In this document: piece after piece, positions 54,044 to 62,875 of the stretch
Numbering within the stretch: the first letter of the stretch is position 1
Layout: the number at the start of each line of letters is the position of its first letter
Notes under the pieces: model-generated
Told to the model about the DNA's origin: nothing
Seen by the model: the letters and a program-made list of their open reading frames with translations, nothing else
The model's database searches: none
Translations under genes and position numbers: made by a program
Source: Candidatus Parcubacteria bacterium
GTDB lineage: Bacteria > Patescibacteriota > Saccharimonadia > Saccharimonadales > Saccharimonadaceae
DNA: 64,000 nucleotides
Reading direction: 5' to 3'
Assembly (NCBI GenBank): GCA_023391075.1
Contig: JAEWBQ010000019.1
Span: forward strand, 7,530-71,529

Positions 54044-54850
54044 TCATTCCTGTTGTCGAACCACGTCAGACTGAACAGCAGGGGAATGATCGGGTGAAGC
54101 GTGGCTCTCTTGGGCCAGGGCGGTGAAAATGAGCGTCAGGATAAAGAACACATAGGCCTGGATGAAGCCGATGAACAGCTCGAACGCCATAAAAAACGGC
54201 AGGGTGACGGATGCGAAGTAATTAGTCAGCGCGGCGATCACGATCAGAAGCACTTCGCCGGCAAATGCGTTACCAAAGAGACGCAGCGCCAGGGCACTTC
54301 CGCGTGAGACTTCGCCGATCAGTTCCAGGATACCTTCGAACGATCCGATCGGATCCTTGAGCGGATTACGGAAGTAACGGCCGCCGTTGCCAAAGACACC
54401 TAGGTGCTTGATAGCATAGGCCTGCACCGTCACCATGGTAATGATCGCCAGCCCCAGCGTAAAGTTCAGGTCAGCTGTCAGACTGCGGAGTACCGGCGCA
54501 CCGTGCCAGTGGATACTCTCTAGGCCAGGTAGCACGCTCAGCCAGTAGTTGAACAGCACGGTAAAGAAGATCGTCACGGCTAGTGGCGTGATCTTGCGGG
54601 CGAGCTTTTTGTCAGGCACGACACCGTCGATCTGGTTGAGCAAACCTTCAAACACCCACTGCACCAATCCGACAAAACGATTGTAGCGGCCGCGACGGAC
54701 TGACATGCCGACGTAGAGCAAAATCAAGAAGGTAATGACACCGCCGACCAAACCGGTGACCATGGCGTTGGTGACGGAGAAGCCGCCGATTTTGAAGAGT
54801 TCGCTCGAGGCGATACTGATATTAAGATCGAGGGCGGCAAAATTATTCAT
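54044..54850 (-). CDS. atpB: ATP synthase a subunit
   Basis: The 268-residue membrane subunit forms the ion half-channels. The essential Arg lies in the SRGSALALRLFGNAFAGE helix, and the C-terminal helix FIGFIQAYVFFIL has the expected Gln. I use ATG 54850 (MNNFAALDLN): it is two bases after the stop of the upstream small gene, whereas a longer frame to 54943 would overlap that gene. Confidence 0.95.
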   Translation of the reverse strand: MNNFAALDLNISIASSELFKIGGFSVTNAMVTGLVGGVITFLILLYVGMSVRRGRYNRFVGLVQWVFEGLLNQIDGVVPDKKLARKITPLAVTIFFTVLFNYWLSVLPGLESIHWHGAPVLRSLTADLNFTLGLAIITMVTVQAYAIKHLGVFGNGGRYFRNPLKDPIGSFEGILELIGEVSRGSALALRLFGNAFAGEVLLIVIAALTNYFASVTLPFFMAFELFIGFIQAYVFFILTLIFTALAQESHASPDHSPAVQSDVVRQQE

Positions 54851-54852
54851 AT

Positions 54853-55110
54853 CTATTCTTGTGGTTTCGTGTTCCTTAATTGACGTAGAACGAGAAGGGT
54901 AGCAATGATTGCTCCGAGCACGATTCCAAGCGTCGTACACCATGGCTTCGTATGAAACGAATTGTCACCGATTACCCCGAGAATCGTCAGGCCGATCAGT
55001 GGCACAAACATCCGCCAGGTCGTGTCGGCAATCGTGCCAAGCAATAAAACGACCGGCGAAGACTTCGTCGGCGTAGGTGTGGTGCCACGCTGGTTGTGTG
55101 ACGTGCTCAT
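54853..55110 (-). CDS. AtpI/AtpZ-like ATP synthase assembly protein
   Basis: An 85-residue protein with a polar N-terminus and two membrane helices (about 20-48 and 58-77). Its position as first gene of the operon and its size and topology fit AtpI/AtpZ-type proteins that help assemble the c ring. Sequence similarity is weak by eye. The start has TACAGT/TATATA boxes within about ten bases upstream, and the gene at 55154 is divergent. Confidence 0.7.
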   Translation of the reverse strand: MSTSHNQRGTTPTPTKSSPVVLLLGTIADTTWRMFVPLIGLTILGVIGDNSFHTKPWCTTLGIVLGAIIATLLVLRQLRNTKPQE

Positions 55111-55153
55111 CTACATATATACTGTATCAGACAGTCGACGAAATTGCCACAAT

Positions 55154-55351
55154 ATGCCAAGAAAAAACCGTACCGTTCCGCACCAGCCGCTCCGCATGAA
55201 CATCTCATGTTCGTCAAAGCGTCGCTTTGCCACGGAGCGCCAAGCTACGGAGGCGGCCGATCATCAGATGCTCCTAAAGCCCGCGCTGAAACTGACGGTC
55301 TATAAATGTGAATTTTGTGGCGGCTGGCACTTAACACGACGCGCAAAATAG
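55154..55351 (+). CDS. Small basic protein with a Cys pair
   Basis: A 65-residue basic product starting MPRKNRTVPHQPLRM. Its C-terminal YKCEFCGGWHLTRR resembles a short zinc-binding knuckle found in small orphan proteins of phages and reduced bacteria. Its function is unknown; nucleic-acid binding is plausible. No ribosome binding site is seen. It is divergent from the ATP synthase operon. Confidence 0.55.
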   Translation: MPRKNRTVPHQPLRMNISCSSKRRFATERQATEAADHQMLLKPALKLTVYKCEFCGGWHLTRRAK

Positions 55352-55389
55352 TATACAATGTATAGTATAGCCTATTAAGGAGACGACTC

Positions 55390-55665
55390 ATGAGCGAAGC
55401 AACAACATCACCAATCACCATTTACCGTACCAGCTGGTGCGCCTTCTGCCACACCGAAATGCAGTGGCTCGACAAGCTCGGCATCCCATATGTCGCTAAG
55501 GACGTCGAAGCCGACAAAGAGGCCTACGACGAACTGATGGGCAAGATCGGCGGCAACTTCCAGGGCGTGCCAGTTACTGACGTCGCTGGTGACGTCATCC
55601 TCGGGTTTGACCGCCCGAAGCTCCAGGCCGCCATCGAAAAGCACGCTATTCAGCCGACTGCGTAA
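55390..55665 (+). CDS. Glutaredoxin-like (mycoredoxin-type) thiol oxidoreductase
   Basis: The 91-residue thioredoxin-fold protein has the active site WCAFCHTEMQWL (CxxC near 16-19), the cis-Pro motif GVPVTDV and a helical end. Short glutaredoxins of this type reduce mixed disulfides with low-molecular-weight thiols. AAGGAG lies upstream of the ATG. A two-way terminator follows. Confidence 0.92.
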   Translation: MSEATTSPITIYRTSWCAFCHTEMQWLDKLGIPYVAKDVEADKEAYDELMGKIGGNFQGVPVTDVAGDVILGFDRPKLQAAIEKHAIQPTA

Positions 55666-55680
55666 TCGGTTCTGCACCAT

Positions 55681-55716
55681 AAAAATACCGCTCTGTCACG
55701 AGCGGTATTTCTTTTA
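55681..55716. terminator. Bidirectional terminator between glutaredoxin and ABC-F genes
   Basis: AAATACCGCT (55683-55692) pairs with AGCGGTATTT (55701-55710), with A-run and T-run on the two sides. Confidence 0.85.
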
Positions 55717-57357
55717 GGCTGCGCCGACCTGTACGACATCGCCGCCGATGGCCGTCCGGAAGTATCCGTCGTGACTGACGTATATGATCGCGCCGGCGTA
55801 TTTAGCCAGGGCAGTTTCGAGCTCCTCAATACTCGGCAGATCAAGGTGGTTGGTCGGCTCGTCGAGAATCAGCAGCTGCGGATCGTTTGCCAGCATGCTG
55901 ATCAGCTGGAAACGAGCCTTTTGACCGCCCGACAGCTTAGAGAGGGGTATGTTCATGTCGCCTTCGGTAAACAGGTAGTCAGCCAGGAGCCCGCGCACCT
56001 TCGTCGTGCTGATCGCCAGGTCGCGGTCGAGATACATCCGTTCGATCGCCTCACCAAGCGGCAGGTTGAAGTAGGTGGGGGAAATCTCCTGCTCGTAGAC
56101 GCCGACGCGCATATGGCGGTCGAGCGTGATGTCGCCCGAGAACTGCTTCACATGTTCGTCGGTATTAAGAATCGCCTTAATCAATGTGGTCTTACCGGCG
56201 CCGTTACGACCGCGGATTTCTAGTGCTTCGCCTTCGCGCAGGTCGATATTGATGCCGTCAAACAATGGCGTGTCGCCATAGCCAAGGCTCAGGTCCTTCA
56301 CATTCACCAGTACATGTTTGCTGCGCGACGCTTCATTCTTGATGTTCATGCGGATGTTCTTGGCCTTGAACTTGTCGTATTGGGCAGCGACCTTGTAGTT
56401 CAGATTAGCGGCCGATTCCTTGTCAATCCAAAAGGTCGGCTTTTCTTTGGCTTGCAGCTCGGCAAGCTCGGCGCGAGACGTCTCCTCGAGACGTTTGAAT
56501 TTCTGAATCGTGCTGGGGTTGCGCGATTTTTCCTTGAGGCGCTGGTAATCAAGCACCTTTACCTTGAGGTTGGCGATGCGTTTTTCGATCATCTCGAAAT
56601 CATTCATCTGCGTGCCGGTCGAAACGGCGTTCTGCTTCAAGTACGCATCATAGTTGCCCTTATAGCTGACCGTGCCGCCGTCTTTGAGCTCGACGATCCG
56701 GTCGACGCAGTTCAAAACGTCGCGGTCGTGGGTGATGACCAGCATGGCTTCGCGGGCCGATTTCATCCATTCGACGTACTGCGCCTTGGCGATGTAGTCC
56801 ATATGGTTGGTCGGCTCATCAACGAGCGCCAGATCGGCCTGCGAGTGCATGATTTTCACCACCTCGACAAGGCGCTTCTGGCCGCCCGAGAGGGACGCGA
56901 AGGTCCGGTGCGCGATGCCGCTCAGCTGAAAAGCATCAAGCTCGCGCTCGATCTGTTCCTCAATCTGGTAGAAACCCTTGTCATCAAAGCGCATCAGCGC
57001 CTGGGTGTACTCGTCGATTAATTTCATGTCATCACCCATGGTCGCCGGGTAGGTTTCAATAATGTGGCTCAGTTCGGCGTATTCCGGCAGGCCAGCGAGC
57101 ACATACTGCAATACGGTCTGGTCGCCGACGTCGTGGTGCTCCTGAGCAGTTGAAACGACCACGGTGCCACGGCGGAAAATAATCTCACCGGTAAAGTCTT
57201 TGTCGGTGCCGGCTACGATGCCAAAGAGCGTCGATTTACCCACGCCGTTGCGACCGACCACACCGATCTTTTCGCCGTCGTCGATACTGAACTTCACCCC
57301 GTGCATCAAAGACTTGGGCCCAAAGCTTTTTTCGGTTACGGTAATATCGGCAATCAT
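55714..57357 (-). CDS. ABC-F family ATPase (translation factor or resistance type)
   Basis: A 547-residue soluble tandem ABC protein without membrane helices. Each half has Walker A (GRNGVGKST, GRNGAGKTT) and a signature (LSGGQKRL, LSGGQKARF). A charged linker helix pair (about 230-300) is the P-site tRNA interaction motif region of ribosome-binding ABC-F proteins. It may rescue stalled ribosomes or protect them from antibiotics. I chose ATG 57357: TACACT is seven bases upstream and MIADITVTEKSFG is the typical start; a frame to 57393 precedes the promoter. Confidence 0.93.
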   Translation of the reverse strand: MIADITVTEKSFGPKSLMHGVKFSIDDGEKIGVVGRNGVGKSTLFGIVAGTDKDFTGEIIFRRGTVVVSTAQEHHDVGDQTVLQYVLAGLPEYAELSHIIETYPATMGDDMKLIDEYTQALMRFDDKGFYQIEEQIERELDAFQLSGIAHRTFASLSGGQKRLVEVVKIMHSQADLALVDEPTNHMDYIAKAQYVEWMKSAREAMLVITHDRDVLNCVDRIVELKDGGTVSYKGNYDAYLKQNAVSTGTQMNDFEMIEKRIANLKVKVLDYQRLKEKSRNPSTIQKFKRLEETSRAELAELQAKEKPTFWIDKESAANLNYKVAAQYDKFKAKNIRMNIKNEASRSKHVLVNVKDLSLGYGDTPLFDGINIDLREGEALEIRGRNGAGKTTLIKAILNTDEHVKQFSGDITLDRHMRVGVYEQEISPTYFNLPLGEAIERMYLDRDLAISTTKVRGLLADYLFTEGDMNIPLSKLSGGQKARFQLISMLANDPQLLILDEPTNHLDLPSIEELETALAKYAGAIIYVSHDGYFRTAIGGDVVQVGAA

Positions 57358-57411
57358 CCTTATCAGTGTAGCAAACAGAGGTGCGAGTATCAAATCACGA
57401 GCTCAGACGCG

Positions 57412-57440
57412 TTGACAAATTTTACTAAAATTGATATAAT
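57412..57440 (+). promoter_or_regulatory. Consensus promoter of the small gene at 57475
   Basis: TTGACA at 57412-57417, exactly 17 bases, TATAAT at 57435-57440. Both boxes are perfect. Confidence 0.9.
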
Positions 57441-57474
57441 ATCATTAAGCATTCGTCGACCCAAGGAGTAAGAA

Positions 57475-57723
57475 ATGCTGTCCATCGCTCTTGTCACTAT
57501 CCTCGTCGTCATGGGTGCCGTGATGCGCTACCGCAAGGCCTTCGTCATCGCGCGGCTCCTCGCACGACATGAGAACACACGTCACCGCCTGGCAGACCTC
57601 CGCAGCAATGCGCGAGACTGCAACGACAGTGATTATCCGCACGCCCTCAGGGAAATCGAGCGTTTCGAGCGCCTGAGCACCAAGCTCTACAACGCATACG
57701 TGACCGTCGTCCAGAGCAAGTAG
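57475..57723 (+). CDS. Small membrane-anchored helical protein
   Basis: An 82-residue protein with one N-terminal membrane helix (LSIALVTILVVMGAVM) and a charged helical tail rich in Arg, Glu and Leu. AAGGAG precedes the ATG. It has a perfect promoter, a 28-base leader and a private long-stem terminator. No family recognised. A high transcription level is expected from the promoter. Confidence 0.7.
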   Translation: MLSIALVTILVVMGAVMRYRKAFVIARLLARHENTRHRLADLRSNARDCNDSDYPHALREIERFERLSTKLYNAYVTVVQSK

Positions 57724-57730
57724 TGTGGTC

Positions 57731-57793
57731 GTCGCCGGAAAGGTTCGCCGGAAGCCGCAAGCTTCCGTGTGTGAGCCTTTCCGGCGACCTTTT
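57731..57793 (+). terminator. Terminator of the gene at 57475
   Basis: A 13-bp stem GTCGCCGGAAAGG/CCTTTCCGGCGAC (57731-57743 with 57776-57788) encloses a smaller GGAAG/CTTCC hairpin and is followed by CTTTT. Confidence 0.85.
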
Positions 57794-57804
57794 CGTTTCT
57801 AGGA

Positions 57805-58641
57805 CTATTTCGAAGCGGTGATCCGCGCCGACTCGCCATCTTTGTCGTACAGCGACTGCACGATGCGTAGCGGATAATAAATTGCCAGATAGATGGCCAT
57901 CGGCACGCGGAGGGCAGGGCTCATGATGCGGTGATTGGCATACGTCCGCTCGAAGCGCCGGACATAGTGCCGGTAATCCTTTGGCGAATCACGCAGCCGC
58001 CGCGCTGACATGCCACCAACCATCGACGGCGTATACACGACTTTCATGTCACGGCTCGAGAGGTGGATCGACAGGTCGATATCCTCGTGCATTTCGTTGG
58101 CAGCGTCGCGGCAAACCTCGTGTGAAATCTGCTTCCAGGCACTCCGGCGCAGAGCCATGTTGCTACCAAAGAGAAACTGGTGACTGCCGCCAAGACGTGA
58201 GACCAGCTGGCGCACCGCATCATCCGCCTGTAGACCGAATTTCTTGAGCGGCATGTCGTGGTAGGTGACCGGGCCGGTCGCAGCCATTACCTCGGAGTCG
58301 GCAAACACTTGCTGTACCTTTTCGATCCAGTTGGCATCAATCAGCGAATCGGCGTCAATCCGGCCGATGACCTCGCCCGTCGCTGCATCGAACCCGGCGT
58401 TGCGGGTCGGGATGATACCTTGAACCGCAGCTTGGTTCAGCAGGATGATATTGCCAAGCGGAAACTCGTGCTGCATACCGCGCACGATTGATTCGGTCTC
58501 ATCGGTCGAGCGGTTGTTGACCACGATAATCTCGTGGGCCGGTTCGCTCTGCTCGAGTGCCGACAGAATGCAGCTCCGGATGGAGCGGGCCTCATTGTAA
58601 GCCGGAATCACGATCGAAACCGTCGGCTTATACGTCGTCAT
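57805..58641 (-). CDS. Family 2 glycosyltransferase
   Basis: The 278-residue GT-A enzyme begins VSIVIPAYNEARSIRSC, has the nucleotide-sugar/metal motif RIDADSLID, and a HEDIDLS acceptor motif. It has a weakly hydrophobic segment near 245-260 but no full membrane anchor. It probably builds envelope glycolipids or polysaccharide with the neighbouring glycosyltransferases. AAGGAG and TAAAAT lie directly upstream of the ATG. Confidence 0.9.
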   Translation of the reverse strand: MTTYKPTVSIVIPAYNEARSIRSCILSALEQSEPAHEIIVVNNRSTDETESIVRGMQHEFPLGNIILLNQAAVQGIIPTRNAGFDAATGEVIGRIDADSLIDANWIEKVQQVFADSEVMAATGPVTYHDMPLKKFGLQADDAVRQLVSRLGGSHQFLFGSNMALRRSAWKQISHEVCRDAANEMHEDIDLSIHLSSRDMKVVYTPSMVGGMSARRLRDSPKDYRHYVRRFERTYANHRIMSPALRVPMAIYLAIYYPLRIVQSLYDKDGESARITASK

Positions 58642-58706
58642 ATACTCCTTATTTTACCATAGCCCCGCATAGCGCCCGACTCACGAGTCCGCTATAGTAG
58701 GGGGTA

Positions 58707-59573
58707 ATGAAACCGATCCTCCACGACCTACAGCCCGTCCGCCACACTGCCCAGCTCTCATCGGGTAGGGTGGAATACTGGGACTATAACCCTCAGGGCA
58801 ATCCGACCATCGTCGTCATCCACGGCTACCGAGGCACGCATCACGGACTCGAACGAATCATTGCCGAGCTGCCAAATGTCCGGTTCATCGTGCCTGATTT
58901 GCCAGGATTTGGCGAATCCGCGCCGCTCACCGGGACGCACAGCATTCCCGCCTACGCCGATACTATGGCGGAGTTCATCACTGCTCAGCAGCTCACTGGC
59001 CATACCGTCCTGGGTCACTCGATGGGGAGCATCGTTGCAGCCGAACTGGCCGTAACCCACCCCGATATCATGTCGTCACTGATTCTCGTCAATCCGATCG
59101 CCGCACATCCGCTCAAAGGTGCAAGCGGACTGATCGTCCGGCCGAGCATCGTCTACCACTGGCTCGGTGGCAAGGCCCTGCCGGCGAAACTCGGCCGCAA
59201 ACTGCTCGACAGCAAAGCCTTCCTGCTGTTTGGCAGCGTGCTGATGGCGAAGACACGGCAGCCAGAACTGCGCCGCTGGATTCACGACCAACACACGACG
59301 CATATGCGTGAGTACGATAATCCGCGCATGCTTTACGAAGCCTATCTGGCATCGCTCAGCGGCACCGTCCGCGAACGAGCGCCGCACATTAGCGTCCCAA
59401 CCCTCCTCATCGCCGGCCGGCAGGACGAACTGGCACCACCAAAGGCGCAGCATGAACTTGTCGGTGAGCTTGAAAATGCCACCTTGATCATGATCGACCA
59501 CGTCGGTCATTTGATCCACTACGAAAAACCCGCCGAAGCGGCGGGGGCTATTGCTGAATTTCTTACTCGGTAA
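58707..59573 (+). CDS. Alpha/beta hydrolase
   Basis: The 288-residue enzyme has the oxyanion strand VVIHGYRGTHHG, the nucleophile elbow GHSMGS (Ser near 111), a late acidic residue in AGRQDELAPP and the catalytic His in DHVGHLIHYE. Substrate unknown; esterases and lipases of this shape are common near lipid-sugar genes. TATAGT lies eight bases before the ATG. Its 3' end overlaps the opposite glycosyltransferase by 11 bases. Confidence 0.9.
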   Translation: MKPILHDLQPVRHTAQLSSGRVEYWDYNPQGNPTIVVIHGYRGTHHGLERIIAELPNVRFIVPDLPGFGESAPLTGTHSIPAYADTMAEFITAQQLTGHTVLGHSMGSIVAAELAVTHPDIMSSLILVNPIAAHPLKGASGLIVRPSIVYHWLGGKALPAKLGRKLLDSKAFLLFGSVLMAKTRQPELRRWIHDQHTTHMREYDNPRMLYEAYLASLSGTVRERAPHISVPTLLIAGRQDELAPPKAQHELVGELENATLIMIDHVGHLIHYEKPAEAAGAIAEFLTR

Positions 59574-60726
59574 TCTGCTCGTAGATTTCGATAAACCGAT
59601 CAAGCGTCGTCTGGATGTCGTGCGTGCGGGCAATGCGCAGACTTTCGGCGCCAAAGCGTTCAGTCAGGTCGGGATCGGAAACGATTTGCTGCAGGCTCTC
59701 GGCAATCTGCGATACGCTGTCCTGCTCGCAGAGATAGCCGTTTACGCCGTCCTGGCAGAGTTCTTTGAGGGCACCGGCATCGACGGCCACGACCGGCTTG
59801 CCGCTCGCCATAGCCTCAAGGGTGGCAATACTCTGCAGCTCGGCGGGGGATGGCATGCAAAATACGGTGCCGACTTTGTGCAGCGCCACGATCTCGTCAT
59901 CACTCACACGACCAGTAAACGTCACATGGTGGACGATGTGCAACTCATGTGCCAGCCGTTCGAGGTTGTCACGGTCCGTGCCGTCACCGACGATCAGCAG
60001 ATGTGCGTTGGTTTCTTTGTGCATATTGGCAAAGGCGTGCAGAAGCACCCACAAGTGCTTTTCGGCATCCAGACGGCCGACGAACGTAATGATGGGACGA
60101 TCGGTCGGGATGTGGAATTTCTTGTACATCGAAGCGTCGGGCGGCGTCGCCATGAATCGGCCAAGGTCGATACCGTTGGATACCGGAATGAGCGGCTTGG
60201 CAATCTTGTCGGTTGCATTAAACATATCGATGGCGGATTGGGTCGGCATCGTGACGCAGTCGGCCTTAGCATGGAACCGGCGGCCGTATTCTTTGAGCAT
60301 GTAATTGATCGGACGAGCCATCGGCGCCAGCAGCTTCATGTTGTCCATCAGATTTTCGGGCATCGCATGGTTGGTCGTCACGATCGGGATACCGGCTTTG
60401 TTGCCATATTTCATGGCAGCCTGACCGATCCACATCAGCATCTGGATATGGATGACGTCAGGCTGGAACTCGTCGATGACTTTTTTGACTTCACGCTGCG
60501 GCGTAGGGGAGATGCGAAAATTCTGATAAAACGGAAACGGCACCGATTTGGTGCGGACCACTTGATGATTGCCGTCGATCTGCTTGTAGTGCGAACCCTC
60601 CTGGCTCGGAGCGATCACCATAACCTCGTGACCCCGCGACGCCAGCCCAACGGCAAGATTTCGACTAAACGTCGCAACACCGTTGATTGTCGGCCAGTGC
60701 AGGTCCGACACGATCAGAATTTTCAT
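59563..60726 (-). CDS. Family 4 glycosyltransferase, lipid glycosyltransferase-like
   Basis: The 387-residue GT-B enzyme starts MKILIVSDLHWPTINGVATF, typical of diacylglycerol or phosphatidylinositol glycosyltransferases, followed by GHEVMVIAP. The C-terminal domain has ITFVGRLDAEKHL, LLIVGDG and the EX7E region around SPAELQSIATLEAMASGKP. It probably makes membrane glycolipids. TATAAT lies nine bases before the ATG. It is divergent from the next glycosyltransferase. Confidence 0.92.
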   Translation of the reverse strand: MKILIVSDLHWPTINGVATFSRNLAVGLASRGHEVMVIAPSQEGSHYKQIDGNHQVVRTKSVPFPFYQNFRISPTPQREVKKVIDEFQPDVIHIQMLMWIGQAAMKYGNKAGIPIVTTNHAMPENLMDNMKLLAPMARPINYMLKEYGRRFHAKADCVTMPTQSAIDMFNATDKIAKPLIPVSNGIDLGRFMATPPDASMYKKFHIPTDRPIITFVGRLDAEKHLWVLLHAFANMHKETNAHLLIVGDGTDRDNLERLAHELHIVHHVTFTGRVSDDEIVALHKVGTVFCMPSPAELQSIATLEAMASGKPVVAVDAGALKELCQDGVNGYLCEQDSVSQIAESLQQIVSDPDLTERFGAESLRIARTHDIQTTLDRFIEIYEQITE

Positions 60727-60791
60727 ATAGGGACCATTATACCAGAAAGCCTCGGTGGGTCTGCCTAGAGGAAGTGGTACAATAAAAACAC

Positions 60792-61874
60792 ATGATCGTT
60801 TTTGACGCCCGTTACATCCGCACCGACTTCCATGACGGGATCAGCCGCTATGCTTTTGAGCTGGGGCGAGCGCTGGCGAAGCGACGGGATCTGACGTTTC
60901 TTATCTGCGATGACAAACAAAAGAAATTCCTGCCGCGCGGGGCGAAAACTATTTCCTTTCATGCGCCGACTTCATGGAAAGAGCCTTTTAGCAGCCTGAT
61001 CCTGAACGAGCACCATCCTGATCTGGTGATTTCGCCGATGCAGACGTTCGGCACGATGGGGCGGACCTTTAAAGTCATCCTGACGCTTCACGACCTTATC
61101 TACTACCGCCACAGCATGCCACCGCGCGACCTGCCGTGGGCAATCCGCGTCGGCTGGCGGCTCTACCACGCCAGCTACTGGCCGCAGCGCGTCGCCCTCA
61201 ACAGCGCCGACATGGTCATGACCGTCAGTGAAACCAGCCGTGCGCAGATTATGGCCGCCAACCTGACGAAACGCCCCGTCTTTGTCGCTCCAAACGCGCC
61301 CCAGCACCTCGAAACCTACCTGACGACCAAAGTACGCCGCAACGCGCCGCCGACCAATCTGATCTACATGGGCTCGTTCATGCCATACAAAAACGCCGAG
61401 ACGCTCATTCGCGGCATGGCGGATTTGCCCGGTTACACGCTCCATTTGCTCAGCAAGGTCAGTCCCGACCGCAAACGAGAACTCGAGAAGCTCATTCCTG
61501 CCGATGGCGGTGCAGTCATCTTCCATAATGGTGTCACCGATCAAGTCTACGCGCAGCTGCTCGCCAACAACGCCCTGCTTGTCACCGGAAGCCTCGACGA
61601 AGGCTTCGGTATTCCGGTCGCCGAAGGCTTGGCGCTCGGCACACCAGGCGTCATCAGCGACATCCCGATCTTCCACGAAGTCGCCGGCGATGGTGCGCTC
61701 TACTTCAGTCCGTTGGATGCGAGCGATTTCGCCCGTGCCGTCAAAGAAGCAAGCGTCCTGGAAACATACCGCAAACTCAGCGAACGCGGCCGCCAGCATA
61801 TGGAGCGTTTCTCGTGGGAAGAATCGGCCGAAAACCTCGATAATGCCATCTCTGAGCTCCTGTCTGAAAATTGA
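60792..61874 (+). CDS. Family 4 glycosyltransferase
   Basis: The 360-residue GT-B enzyme starts MIVFDARYIRTDFHDGISRY, with the donor-binding half containing NLIYMGSFMPYKNAETLIRG and LDEGFGIPVAEGLALGTP (EX7E). This resembles mannosyl- or rhamnosyltransferases of cell-wall polysaccharides. TACAAT lies eight bases before the ATG. Its TGA stop is part of the TTGACA box of the next unit. Confidence 0.92.
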   Translation: MIVFDARYIRTDFHDGISRYAFELGRALAKRRDLTFLICDDKQKKFLPRGAKTISFHAPTSWKEPFSSLILNEHHPDLVISPMQTFGTMGRTFKVILTLHDLIYYRHSMPPRDLPWAIRVGWRLYHASYWPQRVALNSADMVMTVSETSRAQIMAANLTKRPVFVAPNAPQHLETYLTTKVRRNAPPTNLIYMGSFMPYKNAETLIRGMADLPGYTLHLLSKVSPDRKRELEKLIPADGGAVIFHNGVTDQVYAQLLANNALLVTGSLDEGFGIPVAEGLALGTPGVISDIPIFHEVAGDGALYFSPLDASDFARAVKEASVLETYRKLSERGRQHMERFSWEESAENLDNAISELLSEN

Positions 61875-61899
61875 CATTATCGTATAAATAAGCTATAAT
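61871..61899 (+). promoter_or_regulatory. Consensus promoter of the small gene at 62032
   Basis: TTGACA at 61871-61876, 17 bases, TATAAT at 61894-61899. The -35 box contains the stop codon of the upstream glycosyltransferase. Confidence 0.9.
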
Positions 61900-61962
61900 A
61901 ATATAGTGACAAAGAGGGAAGAGGGCGAGCAGCCCAGGCTTCACGCCAACCAGGTCATCATC

Positions 61963-61986
61963 AGGACGGCCATCGATGGCCGTCCT
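61963..61986 (+). promoter_or_regulatory. Perfect 24-base palindrome in the leader of the gene at 62032
   Basis: AGGACGGCCAT is followed by CG and then its exact reverse complement. In RNA it makes an 11-12 bp hairpin about 60 bases after the transcription start. It could control translation or RNA stability, or bind a dimeric protein as DNA. Confidence 0.6.
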
Positions 61987-62031
61987 AACCAACAACCGCC
62001 GTTCGATCGGCGCCCAGCCAAGGAGAGGAGC

Positions 62032-62259
62032 GTGAAGTCAAAGGCAGAGCCAGAGGATGCAACCACCAGTATCATACCCGCCAGCGTCCGGATTGCCGGA
62101 CGGGCCATTCTAAGTAAGTACCGCAAAGAGTTCGGACTGACCGGTCCCGACTCCGACTACCTGGAATGGCACAGTGACGGCACGCTCACCGTCCATCACA
62201 ACACCCTGTGGCGACAACGCCGCAGTGCGGTCAAACGGCCGCCCACTCTGAGCGAGTAG
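62032..62259 (+). CDS. Small basic protein of unknown function
   Basis: A 75-residue product from a GTG start with AAGGAG six bases upstream. The C-terminal half (YLEWHSDGTLTVHHNTLWRQRR) is basic and aromatic. A longer frame from a GTG at 61906 exists, but it would run through the leader palindrome, and its start lies only six bases after the -10 box; the ribosome binding site favours 62032. It has its own promoter and terminator. No family recognised. Confidence 0.55.
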   Translation: MKSKAEPEDATTSIIPASVRIAGRAILSKYRKEFGLTGPDSDYLEWHSDGTLTVHHNTLWRQRRSAVKRPPTLSE

Positions 62260-62274
62260 CCCCCCCTGTCTACC

Positions 62275-62316
62275 GCCCGCCTGCAACCAGCAACCGCTGA
62301 GCGCAGGCGGGCCTTT
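62275..62316 (+). terminator. Terminator of the gene at 62032
   Basis: GCCCGCCTGC (62275-62284) pairs with GCAGGCGGGC (62303-62312), followed by CTTT. Confidence 0.75.
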
Positions 62317-62389
62317 CGCATCTCTAAGATACGTCTGACGTATCACACCCCGGCGCGAGCAGTAGCGAATACAATATTTTTATGGTATA

Positions 62390-62417
62390 ATTATAAAATA
62401 CTTCGCTTTGAACGAAG
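62390..62417 (+). promoter_or_regulatory. -10 box and leader hairpin of the gene at 62457
   Basis: TATAAT lies near 62384-62389, within a very AT-rich stretch with a weak -35. ACTTCG/CGAAGT forms a hairpin (about 62400-62418) at the 5' end of the transcript. Confidence 0.5.
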
Positions 62418-62456
62418 TGGACCTTATCGGCATACCTGCACAGAAGGAGACGTACT

Positions 62457-62780
62457 GTGATCAAAAAAGCGATGCGCTTCGTGGGACCAGAAGGGGCAAC
62501 ATTCGCCCTGCTGCAGATCGTTCCGGACGAGGGCGAGCTGCTCTACAGCCCGGATGGGGCGAAATTTTATCCGCTCGAGTTTGTCTCAAAGCGAGGCGAG
62601 TACTTCAGCACCCACACACGAGTGGACTACGAAGTACACCTTGCTTCGTCCGATGGCGACTCCCGCCCCGAGAGCGATATCCTCCTGCTCCGTGACGGAA
62701 TCATGCGATGCAACGGCGTCGACTACCGCATCGATCATGAGCACCGCTCGATTGACGATCAGGCAATCGTCCGCCCCTAG
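62457..62780 (+). CDS. Small protein of unknown function
   Basis: The 107-residue product, from a GTG start with AAGGAG seven bases upstream, looks like a small beta-rich domain (FALLQIVPDEGELLYSPDG, KFYPLEFVSKRGEYF). It is acidic and soluble. It has its own promoter, leader hairpin and terminator, like the other orphan units in this region. No family recognised. Confidence 0.65.
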   Translation: MIKKAMRFVGPEGATFALLQIVPDEGELLYSPDGAKFYPLEFVSKRGEYFSTHTRVDYEVHLASSDGDSRPESDILLLRDGIMRCNGVDYRIDHEHRSIDDQAIVRP

Positions 62781-62792
62781 CAGTGCCGATAT

Positions 62793-62838
62793 GGCCCGCT
62801 GTTCTTACCGGAATTCCGGCGAGAACAGCGGGCCTTTC
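62793..62838 (+). terminator. Terminator of the gene at 62457
   Basis: A 13-bp stem GGCCCGCTGTTCT/AGAACAGCGGGCC (62793-62805 with 62822-62834) is followed by TTTCGCATTTTT. Confidence 0.85.
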
Positions 62839-62875
62839 GCATTTTTACCCCTATTCGCGTACAATACATAGAGTT

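Noticed and set aside
59551..60768. Plus-strand frame of 405 codons
   Set aside because: It lies antisense to a clear GT4 glycosyltransferase and has no recognisable motif; it is a by-product of GC-rich codon usage.
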